Source: Sphingobium sp. TKS
GTDB lineage: Bacteria > Pseudomonadota > Alphaproteobacteria > Sphingomonadales > Sphingomonadaceae
DNA: 64,000 nt
Reading direction: 5' to 3'
Assembly: GCF_001563265.1 (NCBI RefSeq)
Contig: NZ_CP005083.1
Span: 1,181,001-1,245,000 of the forward strand
The notes under the pieces were generated by a model. That model was not told the origin of the DNA. It was given only the letters and a program-made list of their open reading frames with translations, and did no database searches. The translations under genes were made by a program, and so were the position numbers. Shown here one piece after another: positions 43,732 to 52,147 of this stretch; the stretch's first letter is position 1; each line of letters opens with the position of its first letter.

Positions 43732-46236
43732 ATGGATTTTCAGAACAACGGACCGGAAGCGGCGAACGAAGAGGACATCTTCGTGCCGTCCGAGGATGTT
43801 CAGGAACATCTGGTTGTCGTGGGCAACGGCATGGCCGGTTGCCGCGCGGTCGAGGAACTGCTGGCGCGCGACAAGGATCGCTATCGCGTCACCATCTTCG
43901 GCGCAGAGCCTTATGTGAACTATAACCGCATCATGCTCTCGCCGGTTCTGGCCGGGGAAAAGAGCTTCGATGACATCATCATCAACAGCCGCGAATGGTA
44001 CTCGGAAAATAATATCGAGCTGATCGCGGGTGATCCGGTGACGGCCATAGACCGCACCGCAAAGACCGTCACGAGCCATTCGGGTCGCACCGTCGGCTAT
44101 GACAAGCTGTTGATCGCCACCGGGTCGGACCCCTTCATCGTCCCGGTTCCGGGGAAGGATCTGCCCGGTGTCATCAGCTTCCGCGACATGAAGGATGTCG
44201 ACACCATGCTGGAGGCCGCCGATAAGGGCGGCAGCGCGGTGGTGATCGGCGGCGGCCTGCTCGGCCTGGAAGCCGCGCACGGCCTGACGTTGCGCGGCAT
44301 GAAGGTGACGGTCATCCACCTCATGGACACGCTGATGGAGCGGCAGCTCGACGAAGCGGCGGGCTGGTTGCTCAAGAGCGCGCTGGAAGGACGGGGCCAG
44401 ACCATCCTGACCGGCGCCAATACCGAAGCCATCTATGGCGACGGCAAGGTCGAGGGCGTGCGCCTTAAGGACGGCACCGAAATCCCGGCGAGCCTGGTGG
44501 TGATGGCGGTGGGCATCCGCCCCTCGACTGCTCTGGCGCGGGAAGCCGGCCTCGACGTCAATCGCGGCATCAAGGTCGACGATCACATGGTGACGAGCGA
44601 CCCCGATGTTCTCGCGGTCGGTGAATGCGTCGAGCATGACGGCAATGTTTACGGCCTCGTCGCGCCGCTTTGGGAAATGTGCCGCAGCCTCGCGGACGGC
44701 CTGACGGATCAGCATACCGGCTACAAGGGCTCGGTCACTTCGACCAAGCTGAAGGTCGCGGGTCTGGACGTTTTCTCCGCCGGTGACTTCTCGGGCGGTG
44801 AGGGCTGCGAGGATATCGTCCTGCGCGACGCTTCGCGCGGCGTGTACAAGCGCGTCGTCGTCAGGGACGATAAGGTCATCGGCGCCGTGCTCTATGGCGA
44901 CACGGCGGACGGCGGCTGGTATTTCGACCTGCTCAAGAAACAGGAAGACGTCGCGGACATCCGCGACCTGCTGATCTTCGGTCAGGCTTTCGCCTCGGGA
45001 GGGGGCGCGCTGGACCCTAAGGCGGCCGTTGCGGCGCTCTCGGACGATGCCGAGATCTGCGGCTGCAACGGCGTCAGCAAGGGCCAGGTCGTCGCCTGCA
45101 TTGCAGCGGGCAATTGCAGCCTCGACGCGGTGCGCGGCACCTGCAAGGCTTCGGCAAGCTGCGGAAGCTGCACGGGGCTGGTCGAAAATCTGCTGGCGGT
45201 GGTGCTGGGCGATGACGTCCAGTCCGGGCCGAAGACGATGTGCAAATGCACCAGCTTCACCCATGATGATGTCCGCCGCGAGATCGTGGCGCAGAATATG
45301 CGCTCCATCCCCGAGGTGATGCAGCTTCTGCACTGGTCGACCCCGGACGGCTGCTCTTCCTGCCGCCCGGCGCTGAACTATTATCTGCTCTGCGCGCTTC
45401 CCGGTGAATATCAGGACGACCAGCAGAGCCGCTTCGTCAATGAGCGCATGCACGCCAATATCCAGAAGGACGGCACCTATTCGGTCGTTCCGCGCATGTG
45501 GGGTGGTCTTACCAACCCGCGTGAATTGCGCGCCATTGCCGATGTGGTCGAGAAATATGATGCGCCGATGGTGAAGGTCACCGGCGGCCAGCGTCTCGAT
45601 ATCTTCGGCATCAAGAAGGAAGATCTGCCCGCCGTCTGGGCCGACCTCAATGCCGCGGGCATGGTGTCGGGTCACGCCTATGGCAAGTCGCTGCGCACGG
45701 TGAAGACCTGCGTGGGGTCCGAATGGTGCCGCTTCGGCACGCAGGACTCCACCGGCCTTGGCGTCAAGATCGAGCGGATGACCTGGGGATCGTGGATGCC
45801 GCACAAGTTCAAGATCGCGGTGTCGGGCTGCCCCCGCAACTGCGCGGAGGCGACGATCAAGGACTTTGGCGTGGTCTGCGTGGACTCGGGTTACGAGCTG
45901 CATGTCGGCGGCAATGGCGGCATCCATGTCCGCGCTACCGACCTCTTGTGCAAGGTCGCGACCGAGCAGGAGGCGATGGACTATTGCGCTGCCTTCACCC
46001 AGCTCTATCGCGAGGAGGCGCGCTATCTGGAGCGCACTGCGCCGTGGATCGAGCGTGTCGGCGTCGACTATATCAAGCAGCGGATCGTGGAAGACGATGC
46101 GGGCCGCGAGGCGCTCCGCAGCCGCTTCCTCTATTCGCAGAGCTTCAGCCAGGATGACCCCTGGGCGCAGCGCGCAGCGGGTGCGGATAGCGAACTGCAC
46201 CAGCCTCTCGCCCCTATCGCCATCGCTGCGGAGTGA
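43732..46236 (+). CDS. nirB: assimilatory nitrite reductase, large subunit
   Basis: NAD(P)H-dependent siroheme enzyme reducing nitrite to ammonium in the cytoplasm. 834 residues in order: FAD/NAD domain (about 22-310; HLVVVGNGMAGCRAVEELL, VVIGGGLLGLEAAHGL), NirB C-domain, two BFD-like 2Fe-2S domains (ICGCNGVSKGQ near 443 and CKCTSFTHDD near 504), and the siroheme/4Fe-4S part with CVGSEWC near 660 and SGCPRNC near 700. Start 43732 has GGAG and AAGGG upstream. Preceded by the NasT leader; followed 5 bases later by nirD. Confidence 0.97.
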   Translation: MDFQNNGPEAANEEDIFVPSEDVQEHLVVVGNGMAGCRAVEELLARDKDRYRVTIFGAEPYVNYNRIMLSPVLAGEKSFDDIIINSREWYSENNIELIAGDPVTAIDRTAKTVTSHSGRTVGYDKLLIATGSDPFIVPVPGKDLPGVISFRDMKDVDTMLEAADKGGSAVVIGGGLLGLEAAHGLTLRGMKVTVIHLMDTLMERQLDEAAGWLLKSALEGRGQTILTGANTEAIYGDGKVEGVRLKDGTEIPASLVVMAVGIRPSTALAREAGLDVNRGIKVDDHMVTSDPDVLAVGECVEHDGNVYGLVAPLWEMCRSLADGLTDQHTGYKGSVTSTKLKVAGLDVFSAGDFSGGEGCEDIVLRDASRGVYKRVVVRDDKVIGAVLYGDTADGGWYFDLLKKQEDVADIRDLLIFGQAFASGGGALDPKAAVAALSDDAEICGCNGVSKGQVVACIAAGNCSLDAVRGTCKASASCGSCTGLVENLLAVVLGDDVQSGPKTMCKCTSFTHDDVRREIVAQNMRSIPEVMQLLHWSTPDGCSSCRPALNYYLLCALPGEYQDDQQSRFVNERMHANIQKDGTYSVVPRMWGGLTNPRELRAIADVVEKYDAPMVKVTGGQRLDIFGIKKEDLPAVWADLNAAGMVSGHAYGKSLRTVKTCVGSEWCRFGTQDSTGLGVKIERMTWGSWMPHKFKIAVSGCPRNCAEATIKDFGVVCVDSGYELHVGGNGGIHVRATDLLCKVATEQEAMDYCAAFTQLYREEARYLERTAPWIERVGVDYIKQRIVEDDAGREALRSRFLYSQSFSQDDPWAQRAAGADSELHQPLAPIAIAAE

Positions 46237-46241
46237 ACGAC

Positions 46242-46577
46242 ATGACCGATTGGATCGACATCGGAACGCTGGCCGACATTCCCCAGCGCGGCGCTCGCAC
46301 GGTTCAGATCGCCGGGGAGAAGGAAATCGCCATATTCCGCACCGGCGACGACCATGTCTTCGCGCTGGTCAACGAATGCCCGCACAAGCAAGGCCCGCTG
46401 AGCCAGGGCATTGTGCACGGCCACAGCGTCGCCTGCCCGCTCCATAATTGGAACATCGCCCTGAAGACGGGCGAGGCGCAGGGCAATGACGAGGGCTGCA
46501 CGCCGACCATCGAGGTCAAACAGGAAGGCGGTCGCATCCTGATCGCCCGCCCGGCCAAGCTCAAGGCGGCAGCATGA
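46242..46577 (+). CDS. nirD: nitrite reductase, small subunit (Rieske)
   Basis: Rieske-type subunit of NirBD. 111 residues; ligands Cys46-x-His48 in NECPHKQGP and Cys65-x2-His68 in VACPLHNW, so a complete 2Fe-2S Rieske site. ATG 46242 is preferred over GTG 46233 from the position of GGAG. Likely co-transcribed with nirB. Confidence 0.94.
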   Translation: MTDWIDIGTLADIPQRGARTVQIAGEKEIAIFRTGDDHVFALVNECPHKQGPLSQGIVHGHSVACPLHNWNIALKTGEAQGNDEGCTPTIEVKQEGGRILIARPAKLKAAA

Positions 46578-46584
46578 GCTTCCG

Positions 46585-46659
46585 GTCCCTGCTCTTGCCG
46601 GCAGGGGCCAGGGTGGAGGGGACGTGCTGTCCATCCCTTGCGGCACGCACCTCCACCCA
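46585..46659 (+). other. two intercistronic hairpins between nirD and nasA
   Basis: Hairpin A: GGTCCCTGC (46585-46593) with GCAGGGGCC (46602-46610), 9 bp. Hairpin B: GGGTGGAGG (46612-46620) with CCTCCACCC (46651-46659), 9 bp, enclosing GTGC/GCAC. Neither has a U-tract, so termination is unlikely; mRNA processing, stability, or differential nirD/nasA expression are possible roles. Confidence 0.55.
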
Positions 46660-46689
46660 ATTCTCTCTCAAGGAAGATGAGGTAAGGGC

Positions 46690-49299
46690 ATGAATCAGGC
46701 CATCCGCACCACCTGCGCCTATTGCGGCGTCGGCTGCGGCATCTCGGCCACGCCGACCGGCCCGCGGTCGGTCACGATCAAGGGCGATGAGGCGCACCCG
46801 GCCAATGGCGGGCGCCTCTGCTCCAAGGGCACGCATCTGGGCGAGACGGTGGGCCTGACCGGCCGCCTGCTCCACCCGATGATCGGCAACAAGCGAGCGA
46901 GCTGGGACAAGGCATTGGACCTTGTCGCCAAGCGTTTTCGCGAAACCGTCGAGCGCTACGGTCCCGACAGCGTGGCTTTCTACGTCTCCGGCCAGTTGAT
47001 GACCGAAGACTATTATGTCGCCAACAAGCTGATGAAGGGCTTTATCGGCTCGTCCAATATCGACACCAATTCGCGCCTCTGTATGTCCAGCGCGGTCGCC
47101 GGTCACAACCGTGCCTTTGGCGAGGATGTGGTGCCCGCCAGCTATGACGATCTGGAGGAAGCCGACCTGATCGTGCTGGTCGGCTCCAACACCGCCTGGT
47201 GCCACCCCATCGTTTATCAGCGCATCCAGGCGGCCCGTGCCGCGCGTGGCACCAAGCTGGTCGTCATCGACCCGCGCCGTACCGAAACCTGCGAAGGCGC
47301 CGACCTGCACCTCCCGGTGAAACCCGGCACCGACGTCGCGTTGATGAACGGCCTGCTGGCATGGTGCGACGCCGAGGGGATCACCGATCCCGGCTATGTG
47401 GCCGATCATGTCAACGCCCCCGAAGGCTTCTGGGAGCATATCCGCACCGGCCACGATCTCTGGAGCACGGCCAAGACCTGCGACATCGCGCCCGCGCTGC
47501 TGGAGCAATTCTACAAGCTGTTCGCCGCGACTCCGCGCACGGTCACGATGTTCAGCCAGGGCATCAACCAGTCGATCCGCGGCACCGATCAGGTCAATGC
47601 GATCATCAATGTCCACCTCGCCACCGGCCGCATCGGCAAGCCGGGCGCGGTGCCCTTCTCGATCACCGGCCAGCCCAACGCCATGGGCGGGCGCGAGGTG
47701 GGTGGCTTGGCCTCGACGCTGGCCTCGCACATGGACTTCGCGCCGGAAAATGTGGAACGGGTGGGCCGCTTCTGGGCCGCGCCGGCCATGGCGACCAAGC
47801 CGGGCCTGAAAGCCGTCGACCTGTTCCGCGCCATCAACGAAGGCCGGGTCAAGGCGCTGTGGGTGATGGCCACCAACCCCGCCGTGTCGCTGCCCGATGC
47901 TGGCCGCGTGCGCGAGGCGCTGGAGGGCTGCCCCTTCGTCGTGGTGTCGGACATCATGGCCGACACCGATACCGGCGTTCATGCCGATGTTCGCTTGCCC
48001 GCCGCCGGCTGGGGCGAGAAGGACGGTACCGTCACCAATTCGGACCGCACCATCAGCCGCCAGCGGCCCTTCCTCGCGCTGCCCGGCGAGGCCAAGCCCG
48101 ACTGGTGGATCGTCAAGGAAGTCGGCCGCCGCATGGGCTGGCGCAATGCCTTCGCCTATGACCGGCCTGCCGATATCTGGCGCGAACATGCCCGCCTGAC
48201 TGCCTATCAGAATGACGGCCAACGGGTGCTGAACCTGCGTGCCCAGGCGACCATCGGCAATGATGCCTATGACGCCATGGAGCCGTTCCGCTGGGGCGAT
48301 ACGCCCTTCACCGATGGTCGCTTCCCGACGCCCGACGGCAAGGCGCGGCTGGTGTTGACGAAGCAGATGGAGATTCAGGAGCCGCTGAAGCAGTGGCCGA
48401 TGACGCTCAACACCGGCCGTTATCGCGACCAGTGGCACACGATGAGCCGCACCGGGCTTTCACCGAAACTGGCTCGCCATCGCGAGGAACCGCTGGTGGA
48501 AATCCATCCCCAGGACGCCGAAGCGCTGGGCATTGTCGACCACGACCTCGCCCGCGTCCAGACGGCGCAGGGCAACAGCATCTTCCGCGTGAGCCTGAGC
48601 GAAGGCCAGCGCTTGGGGGAAATCTTCACCCCCATTCACTGGACCGATCAGATGTCGAGCGGCGGCCGCACGGGCCTGCTGCCCCGTCCGCTGGTCGATC
48701 CGCATTCGGGCCAGCCCGGCTTCAAATCCACCCCGGCCAGCGTCGAGAAGGTCGCGACCGAGTGGAAGGGCTTCCTGATCCTGCATGGCGATCAACCCGT
48801 CAAATTACCTTGTCTCTGGTCCACCCGCATCACCGTGCCGGGCGGCGCGCTGTACGAGATCGCCGGCAATGGCGACCCCGTGCGGCTTGAGGCCTGCCTG
48901 CCCAAGGGCGACCGCGTCGAAGCCATCGACCAGACGCGTGGCACGCGCCGCATCGCCATCATCAGCGAAGGCCGCCTTGCGGGCGTGCTGTTTGTCACCC
49001 GCACCGGCCTGCTACCCTCGCGCGACTGGCTCATCAGCCAGCTTGAAGTCGAGGGGGTGGGGGCTTCCGTCCTTGCTGCGCGTGGGCCGGGCAATCAGCC
49101 GGACAAGGGGCCGACCGTCTGCGTCTGTTTCGACATCGGCCTTTATCAGATCATGGCGGCGATCCGTGAACAGCAACTGGTCGATGTGCCCGCCATCGGC
49201 AAGGCGATCGGCGCCGGGACCAATTGCGGGTCTTGCCGTCCCGCGCTCGCCAATATCCTTGCTCAAACCACGCAGGAGACGCTCCATGCAGCCGAATGA
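46690..49299 (+). CDS. nasA: assimilatory nitrate reductase, catalytic subunit
   Basis: Cytoplasmic molybdoenzyme reducing nitrate to nitrite. 869 residues: N-terminal 4Fe-4S ligands Cys9, Cys12, Cys16 and Cys44 (CAYCGVGC, RLCSKG), bis-MGD domains (NSRLCMSSAVAGHNRAFGED, VIDPRRTETCEGAD, FSQGINQSIRGTDQVNAIIN), and a C-terminal BFD-like 2Fe-2S domain (VCVCFDIGLY ... GAGTNCGSCRPALA). The extra C-terminal cluster marks the NasA group that takes electrons from an NADH-dependent or ferredoxin partner; no nasB-type gene is in the window. Overlaps cobA by 14 bases. Confidence 0.96.
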   Translation: MNQAIRTTCAYCGVGCGISATPTGPRSVTIKGDEAHPANGGRLCSKGTHLGETVGLTGRLLHPMIGNKRASWDKALDLVAKRFRETVERYGPDSVAFYVSGQLMTEDYYVANKLMKGFIGSSNIDTNSRLCMSSAVAGHNRAFGEDVVPASYDDLEEADLIVLVGSNTAWCHPIVYQRIQAARAARGTKLVVIDPRRTETCEGADLHLPVKPGTDVALMNGLLAWCDAEGITDPGYVADHVNAPEGFWEHIRTGHDLWSTAKTCDIAPALLEQFYKLFAATPRTVTMFSQGINQSIRGTDQVNAIINVHLATGRIGKPGAVPFSITGQPNAMGGREVGGLASTLASHMDFAPENVERVGRFWAAPAMATKPGLKAVDLFRAINEGRVKALWVMATNPAVSLPDAGRVREALEGCPFVVVSDIMADTDTGVHADVRLPAAGWGEKDGTVTNSDRTISRQRPFLALPGEAKPDWWIVKEVGRRMGWRNAFAYDRPADIWREHARLTAYQNDGQRVLNLRAQATIGNDAYDAMEPFRWGDTPFTDGRFPTPDGKARLVLTKQMEIQEPLKQWPMTLNTGRYRDQWHTMSRTGLSPKLARHREEPLVEIHPQDAEALGIVDHDLARVQTAQGNSIFRVSLSEGQRLGEIFTPIHWTDQMSSGGRTGLLPRPLVDPHSGQPGFKSTPASVEKVATEWKGFLILHGDQPVKLPCLWSTRITVPGGALYEIAGNGDPVRLEACLPKGDRVEAIDQTRGTRRIAIISEGRLAGVLFVTRTGLLPSRDWLISQLEVEGVGASVLAARGPGNQPDKGPTVCVCFDIGLYQIMAAIREQQLVDVPAIGKAIGAGTNCGSCRPALANILAQTTQETLHAAE

Positions 49300-50068
49300 A
49301 CTGATCGCCCCCGGTGAGGTCTGGCTGGTCGGCGCAGGCCCCGGCGACCCGGACTTGCTGACCCGCAAGGCCGAAAAGCTGATCGCGGCGGCGGAGATCG
49401 TCTTTTACGATGCGCTGGTGGGGCCGGGCGTGCTGGACCTGATCCCCGAGGGCGTGGAGCGCGTGAGTGTCGGCAAGCGCTCCGGCCGCCATTCGAAAGC
49501 GCAGGAGAGCATCAACGACCTGCTCCTCGCGGCGGCGAAGGCGGGCAAGCGCGTCGTGCGCCTCAAGGGCGGCGACCCGTCGGTCTTCGGCCGCTCGGCG
49601 GAGGAGATGGAGCATCTGGCGGCGGATGGCATTTCTTTCCGCATCTGCCCCGGCATCACCACGGCCAGCGCGGCGGCGGCGAGCGGTCATGCCTCGCTCA
49701 CCCTGCGCGGCGTGGCGCGGGGACTGACGCTGGTGACGGCGCATCTCAAGGCGGGTGAGCCATTGAAGCTGGACTGGGAAATGCTGGCGCGGCCGGGCGG
49801 CACGCTCGGCATCTATATGGGCCGCGCCGCTGCGGGCGAGATCAGCCGCTCGCTGATCGCCGCCGGGCGTGATCCCGAAACGCCGGTGATGGTGGCGGTC
49901 AACGTCTCGCTGCCCAGTGAACGGCTGATCCGGGGCCAGCTGTCGGCGCTGGCCTTCCTGGTGGCGACGATCAGCGATGAAGATCCGACTTTGCTGATGA
50001 TCGGTGAGGCGGTGGCGGGCACTTACTCTTCGGCGGACATGTCGGTGAGTGCTACGCTGACGGTTTGA
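49286..50068 (+). CDS. cobA: uroporphyrinogen-III C-methyltransferase
   Basis: Makes precorrin-2, precursor of siroheme (and of B12 where that pathway exists). 260 residues: AdoMet site WLVGAGPGDPDLLTRKAEKL near residue 15 and VVRLKGGDPSVFGRSAEEME near 92, plus GITTASAAAASGHASLTLRG. The start lies inside nasA (14-base overlap), with AGGAG upstream, so it is translated together with nitrate reductase. This links siroheme supply to nitrite reductase expression. The dehydrogenase/ferrochelatase half is at 32687. Confidence 0.95.
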   Translation: MQPNELIAPGEVWLVGAGPGDPDLLTRKAEKLIAAAEIVFYDALVGPGVLDLIPEGVERVSVGKRSGRHSKAQESINDLLLAAAKAGKRVVRLKGGDPSVFGRSAEEMEHLAADGISFRICPGITTASAAAASGHASLTLRGVARGLTLVTAHLKAGEPLKLDWEMLARPGGTLGIYMGRAAAGEISRSLIAAGRDPETPVMVAVNVSLPSERLIRGQLSALAFLVATISDEDPTLLMIGEAVAGTYSSADMSVSATLTV

Positions 50069-50079
50069 ACTGAAGCGAT

Positions 50080-50145
50080 GTGCTCCTGCGGAGGCAGGAG
50101 CCCAGTTCGAACGCCTGATCTGGGTTCCTGCCTTCGCAGGAACAC
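50080..50145. repeat. extragenic double palindrome, GTGCTCC type
   Basis: Two 26-base arms (50080-50105 and 50120-50145), each itself a hairpin around CTGC..GCAG and inverted relative to each other (22 of 26 positions identical), spaced by 14 bases. Single arms of the same family occur at 5515, 23479 and 54874. Confidence 0.8.
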
Positions 50146-50160
50146 GCTGCTTTGTCGATT

Positions 50161-50700
50161 CTATTGATTACTCTTTTCCAACTTCTCCAAATCTTCGGGC
50201 CGATTGATATTGGGCAATATAAACTCCGGCCGCTCGACGATCCGCGCGCCGATCCGTTCCAGCCAGCCATAGATTGATCGGTTGTTGTCCTCGGCCAGAT
50301 GCGTGTCCAGTTCGGTCGCCAATGAAACAGGCCAGAACCCCGCCAACTGCTGGCCTTTGAGGATCGCCGCACCTTCCCCGATCAACGCTTCCGCCAGCCC
50401 GTCCGGATAGGCGGGAACATCGCACCCCGTCGTCAGCACCGCGTCATAGCCCTCCGCCAGCGCGTGATGCAGCGCTGCATTCAGTCCGCCCAAAGGCCCC
50501 ATATCCGCCGCCGGTCGATCCGGCAGCCCGGTCATTCCGTCCACCTGTCGTCCGCAAATCACGACCGCCTCGACATGGCGCCCTAGCGCCGCCGCCGCAT
50601 GGTCCAGCAGGGTCCGCCCATCCAGCATCGCCAGCGCCTTGTCGCTCCCGAACCGGCTGGATCGCCCCCCGGCCAGAACCGCTCCCAGCAACCGCATCAT
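50161..50700 (-). CDS. mobA: molybdenum cofactor guanylyltransferase
   Basis: Adds GMP to Mo-molybdopterin to form the MGD cofactor needed by NasA. 179 residues: LGAVLAGGRSSRFGSDKAL at the N-terminus, DMGPLGGLNAALHHAL, and TTGCDVPAYPDGL with the metal-binding Asp. Its start overlaps the stop of the dehydratase gene (ATGA), so it is expressed with that gene and convergently to the nas operon. Shorter than E. coli MobA (about 190). Confidence 0.92.
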   Translation of the reverse strand: MMRLLGAVLAGGRSSRFGSDKALAMLDGRTLLDHAAAALGRHVEAVVICGRQVDGMTGLPDRPAADMGPLGGLNAALHHALAEGYDAVLTTGCDVPAYPDGLAEALIGEGAAILKGQQLAGFWPVSLATELDTHLAEDNNRSIYGWLERIGARIVERPEFILPNINRPEDLEKLEKSNQ

Positions 50701-51680
50701 GCCTCTCCCGAGATGATCCGGGCATAGGCGTCCGGGTCGACATTGCTCCCCGAAATCACCACCACGCTGGCGTCCTCCGCCGCCGGAGCCAGCCCCGCCA
50801 GCATCGCCGCCAGAGCGACCGCGCCGCCCGGTTCGACCACCAGCTTCAATGCTGAAAAGGCCAAGCGCATCGCTTCCCGCACCTGATCGTCGTTCACCAC
50901 CAGGCCACCGGACAGCAACGCCCGATTGATCGGAAAGGTCAAAGCCCCCGGGGTGGGTGACAGCAAGGCATCGCAGATCGACCGTGCATCGGGCGAGACG
51001 CTTTCCCGCACGCCGCTGGCGAGCGCCCGCGCCGTATCGTCGAACCCTTCCGGCTCGACCGCATAGATCGCCACGCCGGGCTGCCGCGCTTTCACCACCG
51101 TCGCGATCCCCGACACCATGCCGCCGCCGCCGCAATTGACGAGGATCTGCCCGATCTTCGCGCCCCATTCGGCCGCCTGCTCCATTATCTCCAGCCCGAT
51201 CGTCCCTTGCCCCGCCATGATGAAGGGATCGTCGAAGGACGGCACCAACACCGCGCCGCGCTCGGTCGCCAGCGTCGTCGCGATCTCCTCCCGGTTTTCG
51301 GTGAAACGGTCATAGGCGACGATTTCCGCGCCCAGCGCCCGCGTATTGGCCGTCTTGATGGCGGGCGCGTCGGCTGGCATCACGATCGTCGCCGCGATCC
51401 CCAGCAGCCGCGCGGCAAAGGCCACCCCCTGCGCATGATTGCCCGACGACCAGGCGACGACCCCCGCCTTGCGCTCCGCCGCGCTCAATCGCGCCAGCCG
51501 GTTATAGGCGCCACGGAATTTGAACGAACCGCTGTGCTGCGCGCCCTCGAACTTCACCAGCACCCGCCGTCCGCAGCGCTCGTTCAGCACCGCATTCTCC
51601 AGCAGCGGCGTGCGGATCGCCGCCGGCGCGATGATCCGCGCGGCGTCCTCGACATCGGCGGCGCTAATGGCGAACGGCAT
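50697..51680 (-). CDS. threonine/serine dehydratase, PLP fold type II
   Basis: Deaminates threonine or serine, or racemises serine; the group is not separable from sequence alone. 327 residues: PLP Lys in HSGSFKFRGAYN near residue 55, SSGNHAQGVAFAA, and the phosphate-binding loop NCGGGGMVSGIA. No ACT regulatory domain, so the catabolic/serine-racemase-like form, not biosynthetic IlvA. Start 51680 has GGAGGGAG upstream. Operon with mobA. Divergent from the B12 riboswitch and btuB. Confidence 0.88.
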   Translation of the reverse strand: MPFAISAADVEDAARIIAPAAIRTPLLENAVLNERCGRRVLVKFEGAQHSGSFKFRGAYNRLARLSAAERKAGVVAWSSGNHAQGVAFAARLLGIAATIVMPADAPAIKTANTRALGAEIVAYDRFTENREEIATTLATERGAVLVPSFDDPFIMAGQGTIGLEIMEQAAEWGAKIGQILVNCGGGGMVSGIATVVKARQPGVAIYAVEPEGFDDTARALASGVRESVSPDARSICDALLSPTPGALTFPINRALLSGGLVVNDDQVREAMRLAFSALKLVVEPGGAVALAAMLAGLAPAAEDASVVVISGSNVDPDAYARIISGEA

Positions 51681-51775
51681 GCAATCTCCCTCCGTGGCCG
51701 CCTCTTGGCATGGCCAATGCTTTCCCTTATGGCGCGGGGCGCGGGCGGGGCAAACCCCGTACGCAAAGAAGATCG

Positions 51776-51962
51776 CGCCGGTGCCCGAAAGGGCTGAAAA
51801 CGGGAATGTGGTGCGGACGGGAAACCGTCCTATTCCGCGGCTGTCCCTGCAACTGTAAGCGGTGAGCGCGATGCATTTCGGTCGAACGACCGGCCACTGG
51901 GCGACAAGTCCGGGAAGGCGTGCATCGCTGCATTGACCCGCGAGCCAGGAGACCTGCCGGCG
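51776..51962 (+). promoter_or_regulatory. cobalamin riboswitch upstream of btuB
   Basis: Contains the conserved elements in order: P1 arm CGCCGG (51776-51781), GGGAATGTGGTGCGG, GGCTGTCCCTGCAACTG, GCCACTGGGCGACAAG-type stretch, and the B12 box AGCCAGGAGACCTGCC ending with the P1 partner CCGGCG (51957-51962). It lies about 185 bases before the btuB start; hairpins in between (CCCTGG/CCAGGG near 51975, and a GGGGG...CCCCC pair near 52055-52080) may form the expression platform. Cobalamin would repress btuB. Confidence 0.93.
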
Positions 51963-52147
51963 CATGGTCGCTCTTGCCCTGGCCCAGGGGTTGGCCATGG
52001 CACGGTGTTTTCCGTCTGAGCGACGAAGCGGCGCAGGGCCGCATCGGTGCGGGGGGAGGGCATTGGCGTCGACTTCCCCCAGTTCCGACCGCGCGAGCGG
52101 ATGCCCTGAGCCATGAAGTCGCAGCGGCGCTCAGGGAAACAGATATA

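Noticed and set aside
43681..46200. 839-codon open frame antisense to nirB
   Set aside because: Shadow of nirB; Arg/Asp/His-rich composition without motifs.
50161..51168. One long 335-codon protein covering mobA and part of the dehydratase
   Set aside because: The upstream part is antisense-like noise in the dehydratase; the real mobA starts at 50700 with an ATGA overlap.
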